In this document: piece by piece, positions 44,380 to 55,365 of the stretch
How the letters are laid out: each line of letters opens with the position of its first letter
Numbering within the stretch: position 1 is the first letter of the stretch
From: Bosea sp. OAE506
Lineage (GTDB): Bacteria; Pseudomonadota; Alphaproteobacteria; Rhizobiales; Beijerinckiaceae
Direction of reading: 5' to 3'
Length of the DNA: 64,000 nt
Assembly (NCBI RefSeq): GCF_040546595.1
Contig: NZ_JBEPOB010000001.1
Span: 4,527,001 to 4,591,000, forward strand
The notes under the pieces: model-generated
Database searches by the model: none
Told to the model about the DNA's origin: nothing
Seen by the model: the letters and a program-made list of their open reading frames with translations, nothing else
Position numbers and translations under genes: made by a program

Positions 44380-45300
44380 ATGTCCCAGCTTCCCGCCGAA
44401 GACCCCGTCCTGGGCGATGCCCGCTCCTGCGAGGCGATCGAGCAGGTCATCGTGCCACGCGCGCATGATCTTGGCGGCTTCTCGGTTCGCCGCGCGCTGC
44501 CCTCGGTGGGGCGCAAGATGGTCGGGCCCTTCATCTTCTTCGACCAGATGGGGCCTGCGGAATTCCTGCTCGGCCAGGGGATCGATGTCCGCCCGCACCC
44601 GCATATCGGGCTCTCGACCGTGACCTATCTCTTCGACGGCGAGATCATGCACCGGGATTCGCTGGGCACCGCGCTGCCGATCCGTCCCGGGGCGGTCAAT
44701 CTGATGACGGCGGGGCGCGGCATCGTCCACTCCGAGCGCACCGGGCTGGAGGAGCGCCAGAAGCCGCCGAAGCTGTTCGGCATCCAGGCCTGGCTCGCCT
44801 TGCCGAAATCGCATGAGGAGACCGCGCCGGCCTTCGTCCACCATGCGGCCCCCGAACTGCCGCGGATCGTGGAAGGCGGCAAGCGCATCAGCCTGATCAT
44901 GGGCTCGGCCTATGGCCAGACCTCGCCCGTCAGCTTTCCCTGGGATGCGCTCTATGCCGAGGCCGTGCTCTCGCCGGGCGCGATCCTGCCGCTCGATTCC
45001 GATTATGACGAGCGCGCGATCTATATCGTCTCCGGAAAGGTCGACATTGCCGGCGACGAGTTCGGCGCCGGGCAGTTGCTGATCTTCAAGCCGGGCGACC
45101 GCATCTCGATCCTCGGCATCGACCAGACCCGGCTGATGATCGTCGGCGGCGAGCCGATGGACGGCCCCCGCCACATCTGGTGGAACTTCGTCTCCTCGTC
45201 GAAGGAGCGGATCGACCAGGCCAAGGCGGAATGGAAGGCGGGGCGCTTCGACACCGTGCCGGGCGACGAGGCCGAGTTCATCCCGCTGCCCGAGGGGTGA
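44380..45300 (+). CDS. Pirin family protein
   Basis: Bicupin protein of 306 residues. The metal ligands of pirin are present: His73 and His75 in RPHPHIGLSTVTYLFDGEIMHRDSLG, His117 and Glu119 in GRGIVHSER. LFGIQAWLALPKSHEETAPAF and the C-terminal cupin (LDSDYDERAIYIVSGKVDIAGDEFGAGQLLIFKPGD) complete the family. Some members act as quercetinases, others are redox sensors; which applies is unknown. Start ATG 44380, after GGAGAGG. Its 3' end overlaps the convergent MFS gene by 23 bases (45278-45300). Confidence 0.93.
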   Translation: MSQLPAEDPVLGDARSCEAIEQVIVPRAHDLGGFSVRRALPSVGRKMVGPFIFFDQMGPAEFLLGQGIDVRPHPHIGLSTVTYLFDGEIMHRDSLGTALPIRPGAVNLMTAGRGIVHSERTGLEERQKPPKLFGIQAWLALPKSHEETAPAFVHHAAPELPRIVEGGKRISLIMGSAYGQTSPVSFPWDALYAEAVLSPGAILPLDSDYDERAIYIVSGKVDIAGDEFGAGQLLIFKPGDRISILGIDQTRLMIVGGEPMDGPRHIWWNFVSSSKERIDQAKAEWKAGRFDTVPGDEAEFIPLPEG

Positions 45301-46501
45301 GCTCTCCCTCCGGCATCGCCTTCAGCCGCGGCATCGGCGAGGCGAGGATCGCGAGCGCCGAGAGGGCAAAGAGCACGACTGGCAGCCCGATCGCCGCCTC
45401 CAGCCCCCCGTATTCGGCCGCGAGCCCGCCCGCCAGAGCGCCGAGCGGGCGCATGCCATAGATCGCCGTGGTCAGCGTCGCGCTGACGCGGCCGAGCAGA
45501 TGCGGCGGCGTCACCGCCTGGCGCAGGCTGGTCTGGGCGATGAACCAGAGGATCGGGCCGAAGCCGAAGAGGAAGAAGGCGAGCGCGAGCGCGGGCCAGC
45601 CGAAGGCGGGCGGCGCCAGCGCCAGCAGGGCCGCCCCGAGCAGTGACGAGGCTGGGCCGAAGACGAGGACGATCCCCACCGGCAGTCGCGCGATGAGGGT
45701 CGCGCCACTGACCGCTCCGGCGATCAACCCGGCGCCATAGACGGCCGTGGCGAGGCCGATCCGCTCCGGGGCCAGCAGCAGAATGCGCGCGGCATAGGGC
45801 GCCACCATCGCGGTGAAGGCGAAGAAGGCGAGGTTCCAGGCGATGGCGCAGAGCGCGATCGGCCGCAGATAGGGGTGGCGGGCGACGAAGCGGCCGCCTT
45901 CGGCGATGGCCCGGTGCAGTGGCAGCCGCGGCGGCGGCGGCGGGCGCTCGCCCGGCAGGCGGGAGGCAGCCGCCAGCGCCAGCACGCCCGCGAGCGCGCA
46001 GAGGCTCAAGCCGAGCCAGCCCTGCCCACGCGAAACCGCCCAGCCGGCGATCAGCGGCGCCGCCAGGCTGAAGACGGCGCGGCCCAGTTCGAGCCGCCCA
46101 TTCGCGCGCGGCAGGTCGGCGATCGCGACGGTGCGCGGCATCAGCACGAAGATCGACAGCGCGATCACCACCGCGCCGGCCGCAGCGGCAAAGCTCGTCG
46201 CGGCCAGCAGCCAGCCGGTGTGGCCGAGCGCCAGCAGAGCCGCGCCTGCCGCCGCGCCCGTCGCGATCAGGGCCCCACCGAAGCGGATGAGATCGCGCGG
46301 GGCGAGCCTGTCGGAGAATACGCCGGCCGGCAGCGACACCAGCAGCCAGGCCGCGGACTGGGCCGCGACCAGCAGGCCGACGAGGCGCGGGCTGGCGCCA
46401 CCTTGCGTCGCCGCCAGCGTGATCGTGTCGAGCGCCAGCCGGTCGGCGAACTGGGCCATGGTCCCGGGGAGCAGCAGGATCGGGAAGGCGGTGGGCGTCA
46501 C
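45278..46501 (-). CDS. MFS transporter
   Basis: Twelve-helix major facilitator of 407 residues. TQGGASPRLVGLLVAAQSAAWLLVSLPAGVFSDRLAPRDLIRFGG contains the motif-A-like loop GVFSDRLAPRD between helices 2 and 3. HLLGRVSATLTTAIYGMRPLGALAGGLAAEYGG near 340-372 is typical of the enterobactin-exporter-like MFS_3 group, so drug or siderophore export is possible. The start is GTG at 46501, 7 bases after AGGAG; the in-frame extension to 46756 runs antisense through the amidase gene and is rejected. It lies 82 bases after the amidase and binding-protein genes on the same strand and may be in their operon. Confidence 0.92.
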   Translation of the reverse strand: MTPTAFPILLLPGTMAQFADRLALDTITLAATQGGASPRLVGLLVAAQSAAWLLVSLPAGVFSDRLAPRDLIRFGGALIATGAAAGAALLALGHTGWLLAATSFAAAAGAVVIALSIFVLMPRTVAIADLPRANGRLELGRAVFSLAAPLIAGWAVSRGQGWLGLSLCALAGVLALAAASRLPGERPPPPPRLPLHRAIAEGGRFVARHPYLRPIALCAIAWNLAFFAFTAMVAPYAARILLLAPERIGLATAVYGAGLIAGAVSGATLIARLPVGIVLVFGPASSLLGAALLALAPPAFGWPALALAFFLFGFGPILWFIAQTSLRQAVTPPHLLGRVSATLTTAIYGMRPLGALAGGLAAEYGGLEAAIGLPVVLFALSALAILASPMPRLKAMPEGELTPRAAG

Positions 46502-46583
46502 GGAGGAACTCCTGCCGAGGAGGTCGGCAGGTGATGTCAGCCGGCGCCGGCGGCTCCCACCCGTTTCCTGTTGAGGCCTGCTC

Positions 46584-48005
46584 TCAGGCCACCATGGGCG
46601 GGATGGCGAGGTGGTGATCCGTCGCCTGCTGGAAGGCGAAGCCGATGCGAAGCGCCATCGCCTCCTGATAGCCCAGGCAGGAGATCTGCAGCGAGAGCGG
46701 CAGGCCCGACGCGGTGAAGCCGTTGGGCAGCGACAGCCCGCACATCTCCATGACATTGCCGAAACGCGTGAAGCGCGACGGCATCACATCCTGATCGACC
46801 GCATCGAGCGGGATCGCAGGGGTGGCGGTGCTCGGGGTCAGCAGGGCGTCGATATCGGCCATCGCCACGGCGAGGTCGCGCTTGGCCTGGGCCTGGAAGG
46901 CCTTCGTGGCCAGATAATCCTGCGCGGTCAGTTCAGCGCCGGCGAGGAAGCGGGCGCGGACCGCCGGGTCGAGCGGCGCGGAGGCGTCCTGCGCCATGGC
47001 ACCGCCGTTGAAGAAAGCTTCGGCCATGACGATGCCGCTCGTCGTGGTGAAATGCTCGAGCGGCCAGGGCAGATCGATGTCGACGATCTCGGCGCCGAGG
47101 CCGGCGAGCGTGGTCAGCGAGCGGTCATAGGCCGCCAGCACCTGCGCGTCGCAGCCAGCGCGGTCGCGCTGCGGCATGCGAGCGAGGCGCAGGCCGCGCA
47201 CGCCGCGCCGCAGCGTCGACATCGGGCTCTCGGACATGACGCCGCGGGTGTTCGGGTCGGCGGCATCGGGCCCCTGCAGGACGTCGTAGAGCAGAGCGCA
47301 ATCCTCGACGCTGCGCGCCATCGGCCCGGGCGTGTCGAGCGTCGCGGAGAGCGGGATGACGCCGGTGACCGGGATGCGCCCGATCGTGACCTTCAGCCCG
47401 GTGATGCCGCAGAAGGCGGCCGGCAGCCGGACCGATCCGCCCGTATCCGTTCCGATCGCCCAGGGCGCCAGCCTTGCAGCGACGGCGACGCCGGAGCCGC
47501 TGGAGGAGCCGCCCGGCGTGTGCGGCACGGCCTCGTCCCAGGGGTTCCAGGGCGTGCCCATGTGTTCGTTGGTGCCCCAGCCGCCATAGGCGAACTCGAC
47601 CGTATGCGTCTTGCCGAGCACGATCATGCCCTGGGCGAACATGCGCCTGGCGATGGTTGCGGTCATGGTCGAGCGGCGGCCGCGCCAATGGGCCGAGCCG
47701 CCGGTGGTGATGCGCCCCTCGAGGTCGATCAGATCCTTCAGCGCGACCGGCATGCCGTGCAACGGCCCCACCGCATGGCCGGCGCGGATCGCCTTCTCCG
47801 CAGCCTCGGCGGCGAGCCGCGCATCGTCGGCATAGACGTCGACGAAAGCGTGCAGCTTCGGGTCGAGCCGCTCGATCCGTGCCAGCAGCGCCTCGACGAC
47901 ATCGACGGGCGAGAGCCGCCGGGCCGCGATCTCCCGCGCCAGGACATGGGCCGGCCACAGGGCCGGGTCCGAACTGCTGCGAGAGGCGGTGTCCATGAGG
48001 GTCAC
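46584..48005 (-). CDS. Amidase signature family hydrolase
   Basis: Second amidase of the window, 473 residues. Catalytic triad complete: Lys90 in VALKDLIDLEG, Ser167 in TPGGSSSGSG, Ser191 in GTDTGGSVRLP (spacings 77 and 24). The motif GTDTGGSVR is more canonical than in the enzyme at 2794-4206, and the two proteins are only distantly alike. The start is GTG 48005, which overlaps the binding-protein stop as GTGA; ATG 47996 is an alternative. The tight overlap implies co-translation with the binding protein, so the imported compound is probably the substrate. Confidence 0.93.
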   Translation of the reverse strand: MTLMDTASRSSSDPALWPAHVLAREIAARRLSPVDVVEALLARIERLDPKLHAFVDVYADDARLAAEAAEKAIRAGHAVGPLHGMPVALKDLIDLEGRITTGGSAHWRGRRSTMTATIARRMFAQGMIVLGKTHTVEFAYGGWGTNEHMGTPWNPWDEAVPHTPGGSSSGSGVAVAARLAPWAIGTDTGGSVRLPAAFCGITGLKVTIGRIPVTGVIPLSATLDTPGPMARSVEDCALLYDVLQGPDAADPNTRGVMSESPMSTLRRGVRGLRLARMPQRDRAGCDAQVLAAYDRSLTTLAGLGAEIVDIDLPWPLEHFTTTSGIVMAEAFFNGGAMAQDASAPLDPAVRARFLAGAELTAQDYLATKAFQAQAKRDLAVAMADIDALLTPSTATPAIPLDAVDQDVMPSRFTRFGNVMEMCGLSLPNGFTASGLPLSLQISCLGYQEAMALRIGFAFQQATDHHLAIPPMVA

Positions 48006-49642
48006 TGCATGCTGATGCGGGTCAAATCGACGAACCAGGATTGCGGGGAGACAAAGCCCTGGACCTTCTTCGACATGGCGCGCGGATTGAGATCGTGGAC
48101 AACATACAGCCAGGGCGGATCGTCCACCAGCCGCTCATGCGCGAACGCGGTCTGCGCCTCGATCACGCGGGGATCGTTCGCCGCGGCGAGCTTCGCCAGC
48201 GCGGCCTCGAAGGCGGCATCCTTCCATTGCGGGAAGTTGAAGCCGTTGGGCGGGGCGCTGGCGGCGCCGAAATAGCGGGCCATGACGCTCGGATCGGTCG
48301 AGGGGCCGGCGATGTTGAGGGCGAGCGAGCCGCCCAGCGAGGGCTGGTCGGGCTGGGCGCGCATGCTGTTGAGCAGGACCTGCCATTCCGAGACGTTGAA
48401 CTCGATCCGGATGTCGCAGGCCTCCCTCATGCTGGCCTGGAGGAACTCGTTCATCGGCAGCGGCGCCATCTGGCCGGAGCCCGAGGTCGAGATCATGACC
48501 TTGAAGGTCAGCGGCTTCTGCGGGCCGAACCCGGCCTCGGCCAGCAACGCCTTCGCCTTGGCGGGGTCGAAGCGATAGCGATTGGCGGGCTTGCCGAAGG
48601 CAGGGTCGCTGGCCTTGAGCCAGCCGATGGCCGGCTCGGCCGTGCCATTGAGCAGGGCGACGATGCCGTCGCGGTCGACACAGTAGTTCAGGGCCTGGCG
48701 GACGCGCACATCCTTCAGCGGGCTGTCCGCCGCGCCGATGTTGAACAGCCAGGGCCAGACATGCGGGTAGGAGCCCGTCGTGATGGCGAAGCCCGCCTGC
48801 CGCAGCGACGGGATGCCGTCCGTCGGCGGGACCTCGATCCAGTCGACCTGGCCGGTGCGCAGAGCCGCCAGCCGCGCATTCGCCTCCGGCATGGGCAGCA
48901 GCACGACCTTGTCGAGCTTCGCCTTGCCGGCGGCGTCCCAGTAGCCGTCATGGCGCACCAGTTCGACGCGCTCGCGCGGGACCACGCTGGCGATCCGGAA
49001 CGGACCGGTGCCGGCCGACGGCAGCAGCGCCGTCTTCGCCCAATCGCGGCCGGCCTTCTCGAAGGAGGCGGGCGAGCTCAGCAGCGCCAGCGAGACCATG
49101 TAGGGGAAGTAGGAGGCGGCCGAGTTGGTGGTGATCGCCACGGTCGAGGCGTCGATCTTGCGGTAGCCGGTCATGATCGGCGCCCGGGCCCGGATGATCG
49201 CGGCCGCCGGCGCCTCGAACTGCGGCGCATCCTTGTTGAAATAGCGCTCGAAGTTCCAGATCACCGCATCGGCATCGAAGGGCGTCCCGTCATGGAAGGT
49301 GACGCCGCGGCGCAGATGGAAGATCCAGGTCGTCGGGTCGCCGGGAGCCTGCTCCCAGCGCTCGGCCAGGCCCGGCCGCAGCGGCGCCAGACGATCCGTG
49401 GTGGTGAGATCCCACAGCACGAGGCTCTCGAAGACGGGGTAGCCGAGGAAACGCATTCCCTCGAAGCCGTTGTTGGGCATGCCGGTGGCGGTGGGGATGT
49501 CGGCCGCCGTCATGGCGATGCGGAGCGTGCCCTGCGACTGCGCTGGCTGGCTGAGACCGACGCAGGCCAGCCCGGCCAGCAACGCGATCCTGAGAGCGGC
49601 CCTGCACCGCCCCGCGACCTCTGCAGACCCCTTGAAACGCAT
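48002..49642 (-). CDS. ABC transporter substrate-binding protein, family 5
   Basis: Periplasmic peptide-type binding protein of 546 residues. Signal peptide: charged MRFKGSAEVAGRCR, then ALRIALLAGLACVGLSQPAQSQ. Family features: YPVFESLVLWDLTTTDRLAPLRPGLAERWEQ, WIFHLRRGVTFHDGTPFDADAVIWNFERYF, GTGPFRIASVVPRERVELVRH and DVRVRQALNYCVDRDGIVALLNG. Start ATG 49642, 6 bases after GGGGGAGA; the same frame stays open far upstream antisense to dxs, which is not coding. It is a paralogue of the protein at 33785-35374. An amidase gene overlaps its stop codon, but no permease or ATPase gene is near. Confidence 0.94.
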   Translation of the reverse strand: MRFKGSAEVAGRCRAALRIALLAGLACVGLSQPAQSQGTLRIAMTAADIPTATGMPNNGFEGMRFLGYPVFESLVLWDLTTTDRLAPLRPGLAERWEQAPGDPTTWIFHLRRGVTFHDGTPFDADAVIWNFERYFNKDAPQFEAPAAAIIRARAPIMTGYRKIDASTVAITTNSAASYFPYMVSLALLSSPASFEKAGRDWAKTALLPSAGTGPFRIASVVPRERVELVRHDGYWDAAGKAKLDKVVLLPMPEANARLAALRTGQVDWIEVPPTDGIPSLRQAGFAITTGSYPHVWPWLFNIGAADSPLKDVRVRQALNYCVDRDGIVALLNGTAEPAIGWLKASDPAFGKPANRYRFDPAKAKALLAEAGFGPQKPLTFKVMISTSGSGQMAPLPMNEFLQASMREACDIRIEFNVSEWQVLLNSMRAQPDQPSLGGSLALNIAGPSTDPSVMARYFGAASAPPNGFNFPQWKDAAFEAALAKLAAANDPRVIEAQTAFAHERLVDDPPWLYVVHDLNPRAMSKKVQGFVSPQSWFVDLTRISMQ

Positions 49643-49867
49643 CGCTTTTCTCCCCCGTCCTAGCGTCGCCCGGCTGCCGTTGGAGCAAGTTGCATGCCTC
49701 TGCACAAGCCGGTTTGAGCCGCCGACGCGTGCAGAAGGCGGCTTATCCATAACCTTATGGTAAACGAAGCTTTCACAGGGGCGATGGCCAGGCTGAGCGG
49801 TGGCGCGCCAGCCCGCGCGACCTTGCCGCCCTTGTGCCACCCCGGCGGGATGCGATAGACCCGGCGC
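49643..49867. other. 225-base divergent region between the binding-protein gene and dxs
   Basis: Holds promoters for both strands. It contains the perfect 6-2-6 palindrome CCATAA-CC-TTATGG at 49747-49760, in a locally A+T-rich stretch. No further element was assigned. Confidence 0.4.
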
Positions 49868-51781
49868 GTGACCCAGCGCCCTCACACGCCGATCCTCGAC
49901 CGCGTCCACACGCCCGACGATCTCCGCAAACTGCCCGACAGCGATCTGCGTCAGGTCGCCGAGGAGTTGCGGCAGGAGACGATCAGCGCCGTCTCCGTAA
50001 CGGGCGGCCATCTCGGCGCCGGTCTCGGCGTCGTCGAGCTGACGGTCGCACTGCACCACGTCTTCGATACGCCGCGCGACCGGCTGATCTGGGATGTCGG
50101 GCATCAGGCCTATCCCCACAAGATCCTCACCGGCCGGCGCGAGCGCATCCGCACCCTGCGCCAGCCCGGCGGACTGTCCGGCTTCACGCGTCGTTCGGAG
50201 AGCGAATACGACCCCTTTGGCGCGGCGCATTCCTCGACCTCGATCTCGGCCGGTCTCGGCATGGCGGTGGCCCGCGATCTCGCCGGCGGCAGCAACAATG
50301 TCATCGCCGTGATCGGCGACGGGGCGATGTCGGCCGGCATGGCCTATGAGGCGATGAACAATGCGGGAGCGCTCGGCTCGCGCCTCGTCGTCATCCTCAA
50401 CGACAACGACATGTCGATCGCCCCGCCCGTCGGCGCGATGTCGGCCTATCTCGCCCGCCTCGTCTCGGGGCGGACCTATCGCTCGCTGCGCGAGATCGGC
50501 AAGCATCTGGCCGAGCGGCTGCCGCGCTTCTTCCACGAGAAGGCCAAGCGCACGGAGGAGTTCGCGCGCGGCTTCTTCACCGGCGGGACGCTGTTCGAGG
50601 AGCTGGGCTTCTACTATGTCGGCCCGATCGACGGGCATAATCTAGACCATCTGCTGCCGGTCCTGCGCAATGTGCGCGACTCGCAGACGGGGCCGATCCT
50701 CGTCCATGTCGTGACGCAGAAGGGCAAGGGCTACGCTCCCGCCGAGGCCAGCGCCGACAAGTATCACGGGGTGGTCAAGTTCGACCCGGTCACAGGCCAG
50801 CAGGCCAAGGCGCCCGCCAATGCGCCGAGCTACACGGCCGTTTTCGGCAATGCTCTGATCAAGGCCGCCCGCGAGGACGACAAGATCGTCGCGGTGACCG
50901 CCGCGATGCCGTCGGGCACCGGCATCGACGCCTTCGGCAAGGAATTTCCGGCGCGCACCTTCGATGTCGGCATTGCCGAACAGCATGCGGTGACCTTCGC
51001 TGCCGGCCTCGCGACCGAGGGCTACAAGCCGTTCTGCGCGATCTACTCCACGTTTATGCAACGGGCCTACGACCAGGTCGTCCATGACGTGGCGATCCAG
51101 AAGCTGCCCGTGCGCTTCGCGCTCGACCGCGCCGGGCTGGTCGGCGCCGACGGCGCGACCCATGCCGGCGCCTTCGACATCGCCTATCTCGCCTGCCTGC
51201 CGGACATGGTCGTGATGGCCGCGGCCGACGAGGCGGAGCTGACGCATATGGTCGCCACGGCGGCCGCCTTCGACGAGGGGCCGATCGCCTTCCGCTATCC
51301 GCGCGGCGAAGGCGTGGGGGTCGAAATCCCCGATATCGGCGTGCCGCTCGAGATCGGCCGCGGGCGGGTGGTGCGCGAGGGCTCGCGCGTCGCGCTGCTC
51401 TCGCTCGGCACGCGCCTTGCCGAGTGCCTGATGGCGGCCGAGCAGCTCGGCCAGCGCGGCCTGTCGACCACCGTCGCGGATGCGCGCTTCGCCAAGCCGC
51501 TCGACGAGGCGCTGATCCTGCGGCTCGCCCGCGAGCACGAAATCCTCGTCACGGTCGAGGAAGGCTCGGTCGGCGGGTTCGGCGCGCATGTGCTGCACCT
51601 GCTCGCCCGCTGCGGCGCGCTCGATGGTGGACTCAAGGTGCGCACGCTGACTCTGCCCGACACCTATCAGGAGCATGACAAGCCCGAGGCGATGTACGCC
51701 GCCGCCGGCCTCGATGCCGCCGGGATCGTGCGGACGGTGGAAGGGGCGCTCGGCGTCCCGGTCGCGGCCAGGCGCGCCTGA
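49868..51781 (+). CDS. dxs: 1-deoxy-D-xylulose-5-phosphate synthase
   Basis: First enzyme of the MEP isoprenoid pathway: pyruvate + glyceraldehyde 3-phosphate give DXP; thiamine-diphosphate dependent; 637 residues. [42 protein letters not shown] and the ThDP motif [18 protein letters not shown] (GDG at 150-152) lie in the N-terminal domain. The transketolase-like centre has [18 protein letters not shown] with the catalytic Glu, and [21 protein letters not shown]. The start is GTG at 49868 (reads [19 protein letters not shown]); no better start exists. tlyA follows after 10 bases, a pairing common in Rhizobiales. Confidence 0.98.
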   Translation: MTQRPHTPILDRVHTPDDLRKLPDSDLRQVAEELRQETISAVSVTGGHLGAGLGVVELTVALHHVFDTPRDRLIWDVGHQAYPHKILTGRRERIRTLRQPGGLSGFTRRSESEYDPFGAAHSSTSISAGLGMAVARDLAGGSNNVIAVIGDGAMSAGMAYEAMNNAGALGSRLVVILNDNDMSIAPPVGAMSAYLARLVSGRTYRSLREIGKHLAERLPRFFHEKAKRTEEFARGFFTGGTLFEELGFYYVGPIDGHNLDHLLPVLRNVRDSQTGPILVHVVTQKGKGYAPAEASADKYHGVVKFDPVTGQQAKAPANAPSYTAVFGNALIKAAREDDKIVAVTAAMPSGTGIDAFGKEFPARTFDVGIAEQHAVTFAAGLATEGYKPFCAIYSTFMQRAYDQVVHDVAIQKLPVRFALDRAGLVGADGATHAGAFDIAYLACLPDMVVMAAADEAELTHMVATAAAFDEGPIAFRYPRGEGVGVEIPDIGVPLEIGRGRVVREGSRVALLSLGTRLAECLMAAEQLGQRGLSTTVADARFAKPLDEALILRLAREHEILVTVEEGSVGGFGAHVLHLLARCGALDGGLKVRTLTLPDTYQEHDKPEAMYAAAGLDAAGIVRTVEGALGVPVAARRA

Positions 51782-51791
51782 CCGCAGTCCC

Positions 51792-52532
51792 GTGGCGGTC
51801 GTCGTCAAGAGCCGGGCAGACCAGTTGCTCGTCGATCGCGGGCTGTGCGAGAGCCGTGCGCGCGCCCAGGCCGCCATCGCCGCCGGCCTCGTGATCGCCG
51901 ATGGCCATCCTGTCCGCAAGGCATCCCAGATGCTCGCGCCAACAGCGGTGCTGACCGCGCAGGCGCCGCACCCTTACGTCTCGCGAGGCGCGCTCAAGCT
52001 GGCTGAGGCGCTCGATGTCTTCGGCTTCGATCCGAAGGACCGCGTCTGCATCGATGTCGGCGCCTCGACCGGAGGATTCACCGACCTCCTGTTGAAGCGC
52101 GGCGCGCGCCACGTCATCGCTGTCGATGTCGGCCGCGACCAGTTGCATGCGTCGCTGCGGGGTGATCCGCGGGTGACAAGCCTCGAAGGCTGCGACATCC
52201 GCAGCCTGACGGCTGCCGAGCTTCCCGAGCCGCCGACGCTCGCCGCGATCGATGTCAGCTTCATCTCGCTGAGGCTCGTGCTGCCTGCGGTGGCGGCTCT
52301 GCTGGCGCCCGATGCGGCGATCGCCGCGCTGATCAAGCCGCAATTCGAGGCCGGCCGCGCGGCGCTGAAGAAAGGCATCGTGCGCGACGAGGCGGTGCAC
52401 CAGCGCGTCTGCGCGGAGATTGCGACCGTGATGGCCGAACTCGGCTTCACGATCGAAGAGCCCGTCCCCTCCCCGATCGAGGGTGGCGACGGCAATCGCG
52501 AGTTCCTGATCGGCGGGCGCCGGGCGGGCTGA
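51792..52532 (+). CDS. tlyA: TlyA family rRNA (cytidine-2'-O)-methyltransferase/hemolysin A
   Basis: RNA 2'-O-methyltransferase of 246 residues. N-terminal S4 domain about 5-60 (SRADQLLVDRGLCESRARAQAAIAAGLVIADG), then YVSRGALKLAEALD and a FtsJ-like Rossmann domain. The SAM motif is CIDVGASTGGFTDLLLKRGARHVIAVDVG. IDVSFISLRLVLPAV and ALIKPQFEAGR supply the catalytic Asp and Lys of the K-D-K-E set. Start GTG at 51792 (VAVVVKSRAD), 10 bases after the dxs stop; a longer reading from 51675 lies inside dxs. Its stop abuts the stop of the next, convergent gene. Confidence 0.95.
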   Translation: MAVVVKSRADQLLVDRGLCESRARAQAAIAAGLVIADGHPVRKASQMLAPTAVLTAQAPHPYVSRGALKLAEALDVFGFDPKDRVCIDVGASTGGFTDLLLKRGARHVIAVDVGRDQLHASLRGDPRVTSLEGCDIRSLTAAELPEPPTLAAIDVSFISLRLVLPAVAALLAPDAAIAALIKPQFEAGRAALKKGIVRDEAVHQRVCAEIATVMAELGFTIEEPVPSPIEGGDGNREFLIGGRRAG

Positions 52533-52979
52533 TCAGCGGCGCAGCAGCGCGTCGACCTCCGCCTGCAATTCGCGCATCTCGATCGCGACGATATCGACGG
52601 CGCCATTGGCGTTGATGAACTCGGTGGCGCGGGCGATCTGCCGGCGCAGCGCGTCACCCGCCACTTCGACGATGGTGATGGCATCCAGTCGGTCGGCGCG
52701 GTCGGCGAGGAGAGCGGTTGCCGTCGTGACCAGCCGCGTCATGGCGCGGCAGAGTTCCTCGAAGCCCTCCCGCCGCTCGGGCGGCACGAGGTCATAGGCC
52801 GCCAGCGCGGAGGCCGCGATGCGCAGAGGCGATGTCTCGAAATGCTCGCGATAGGTCACGCTGCGCCAGGCCTTGAGATCCTGCACGATGTCGGGATCGT
52901 CGGCCGCCAGGTCGATCAGCATCAGCGCTTCGGCAAAGCGGTTGAGATAGTCCGTCGAGAGGCGCGGATGCTTGGCCAT
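52533..52979 (-). CDS. Conserved-looking hypothetical protein, helical
   Basis: Not recognised. 148 residues, almost all helix-forming, with no signal peptide, membrane segment or cysteine cluster. It begins MAKHPRLSTDYLNRFAEALMLIDL and has an acidic N-terminal half (LAADDPDIVQDLKAW) followed by YREHFETSPLRIAASALAAYDLVPPERREGFEELCRAM; one Cys at that point. The C-terminus is an amphipathic helix ending ELQAEVDALLRR that could form a coiled coil. Codon use matches its neighbours and the frame exactly fills the space up to the tlyA stop, so it is probably real. It is divergent from the HMCES/YedK gene across 138 bases. Confidence 0.7.
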   Translation of the reverse strand: MAKHPRLSTDYLNRFAEALMLIDLAADDPDIVQDLKAWRSVTYREHFETSPLRIAASALAAYDLVPPERREGFEELCRAMTRLVTTATALLADRADRLDAITIVEVAGDALRRQIARATEFINANGAVDIVAIEMRELQAEVDALLRR

Positions 52980-53117
52980 ATCCGCTCAGCGTCCTCTCCC
53001 TCGGCCCGTACCCCGGTCGCGGAGCCGGTCGGCGCGTGCCCGAACAGGCGGCGATCATGCGGCGGCAAACCCAAAGAAAGTGTTGATCGCGCCCACAGGG
53101 AGGGCCACATCGGGGTC

Positions 53118-53885
53118 ATGTGCGGTCGCTATGCCATCACCCTGCCCCCCACCGCGATGCGCTCGCTGTTCGGCTATGCCGAGCAGCCGAACTTTCCGCC
53201 GCGCTACAACATCGCGCCGACGCAGCCCGTGCCGGTGGTGCGACAGCACGAGGGCGAGCGCCAGTTCATGCTGATGCGCTGGGGCTTCATCCCGGGCTGG
53301 GTCAAGGACCCCAAAGACTTCCCGCTCGTGATCAACATCCGCGGCGAGAGCGCCGCGACCAAGCCTTCCTTCCGCGCGGCGCTGACACGGCGGCGCTGCC
53401 TGATGCCGGCCGACGGCTTCTATGAATGGCACCGGCTCGGCGAGGGTCGGCAGGCCGAGAGCCGGGCCTATCTGTTCCGGCGGCCCGACCGCGGGCTCTT
53501 CGCCTTCGCGGCGCTGTGGGAGACCTGGCATTCGCAGGACGGTTCGGAAATCGATACCGTCGCGCTCGTCAACGGGCCAGCGAACGGGCTGATGTCGGCG
53601 ATCCACGACCGCTGCCCGGTGATCCTCGATCCGCGCGATTTCGACTGTTGGCTCGATCCCGCGGCCGAGGCTAAGGCCTACACCGCGCTGCTGCGGCCGC
53701 CACCGGAGGATCTGCTGGAGATGGTGCGGATCGGCCAAGCCGTGAACAAGGTGGCGAATGACGGCCCGGAGGTTCAGGCGCCGTTCGATCCGGCGACGGC
53801 GGAGGCGCCCAAGGCCACGACCGTCAGCGCCAGACCCAAACCGGCGGCGCGCGCCAGGGATGACGGTCAGGGCAGCCTGTTCTGA
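53118..53885 (+). CDS. yedK: SOS response-associated protein, HMCES/YedK family
   Basis: Abasic-site sensor that forms a covalent DNA-protein link through Cys2, 255 residues. MCGRYAITLP gives Cys2 after Met removal. RYNIAPTQPVPVV, MRWGFIPGWVKDP, VINIRGESA (the Asn/Arg pocket), RRCLMPADGFYEWH (Glu103) and GLMSAIHDRCPVIL (His163) are the family motifs. Pro/Ala-rich tail after about residue 215. Start ATG 53118; the longer in-frame reading would displace Cys2 and is rejected. It shields abasic sites in single-stranded DNA and is usually SOS-linked; I did not find a clear LexA box upstream. Confidence 0.95.
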   Translation: MCGRYAITLPPTAMRSLFGYAEQPNFPPRYNIAPTQPVPVVRQHEGERQFMLMRWGFIPGWVKDPKDFPLVINIRGESAATKPSFRAALTRRRCLMPADGFYEWHRLGEGRQAESRAYLFRRPDRGLFAFAALWETWHSQDGSEIDTVALVNGPANGLMSAIHDRCPVILDPRDFDCWLDPAAEAKAYTALLRPPPEDLLEMVRIGQAVNKVANDGPEVQAPFDPATAEAPKATTVSARPKPAARARDDGQGSLF

Positions 53886-53893
53886 CGTATAGC

Positions 53894-53936
53894 AGTTCCG
53901 ACAATCGGGGCGGTTCATTGCCCGAACTGTTGGAAC

Positions 53937-53937
<1 letters not shown>
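53894..53937. terminator. Bidirectional hairpin between convergent genes
   Basis: Imperfect inverted repeat: AGTTCCGACA-ATCGGG pairs with CCCGAACTGTTGGAACT around an 11-base loop. It fills the gap between the YedK stop and the stop codon of the FAD-linked dehydrogenase, so it can end both transcripts. Confidence 0.6.
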
Positions 53938-55349
<1,412 letters not shown>

Positions 55350-55365
55350 GGATGCCTCCGGGGTC

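Noticed and set aside
49643..50638. Upstream extension of the binding-protein frame, antisense to dxs
   Set aside because: The signal peptide and ribosome site fix the start at 49642; the extension overlaps dxs on the other strand and has no domain.
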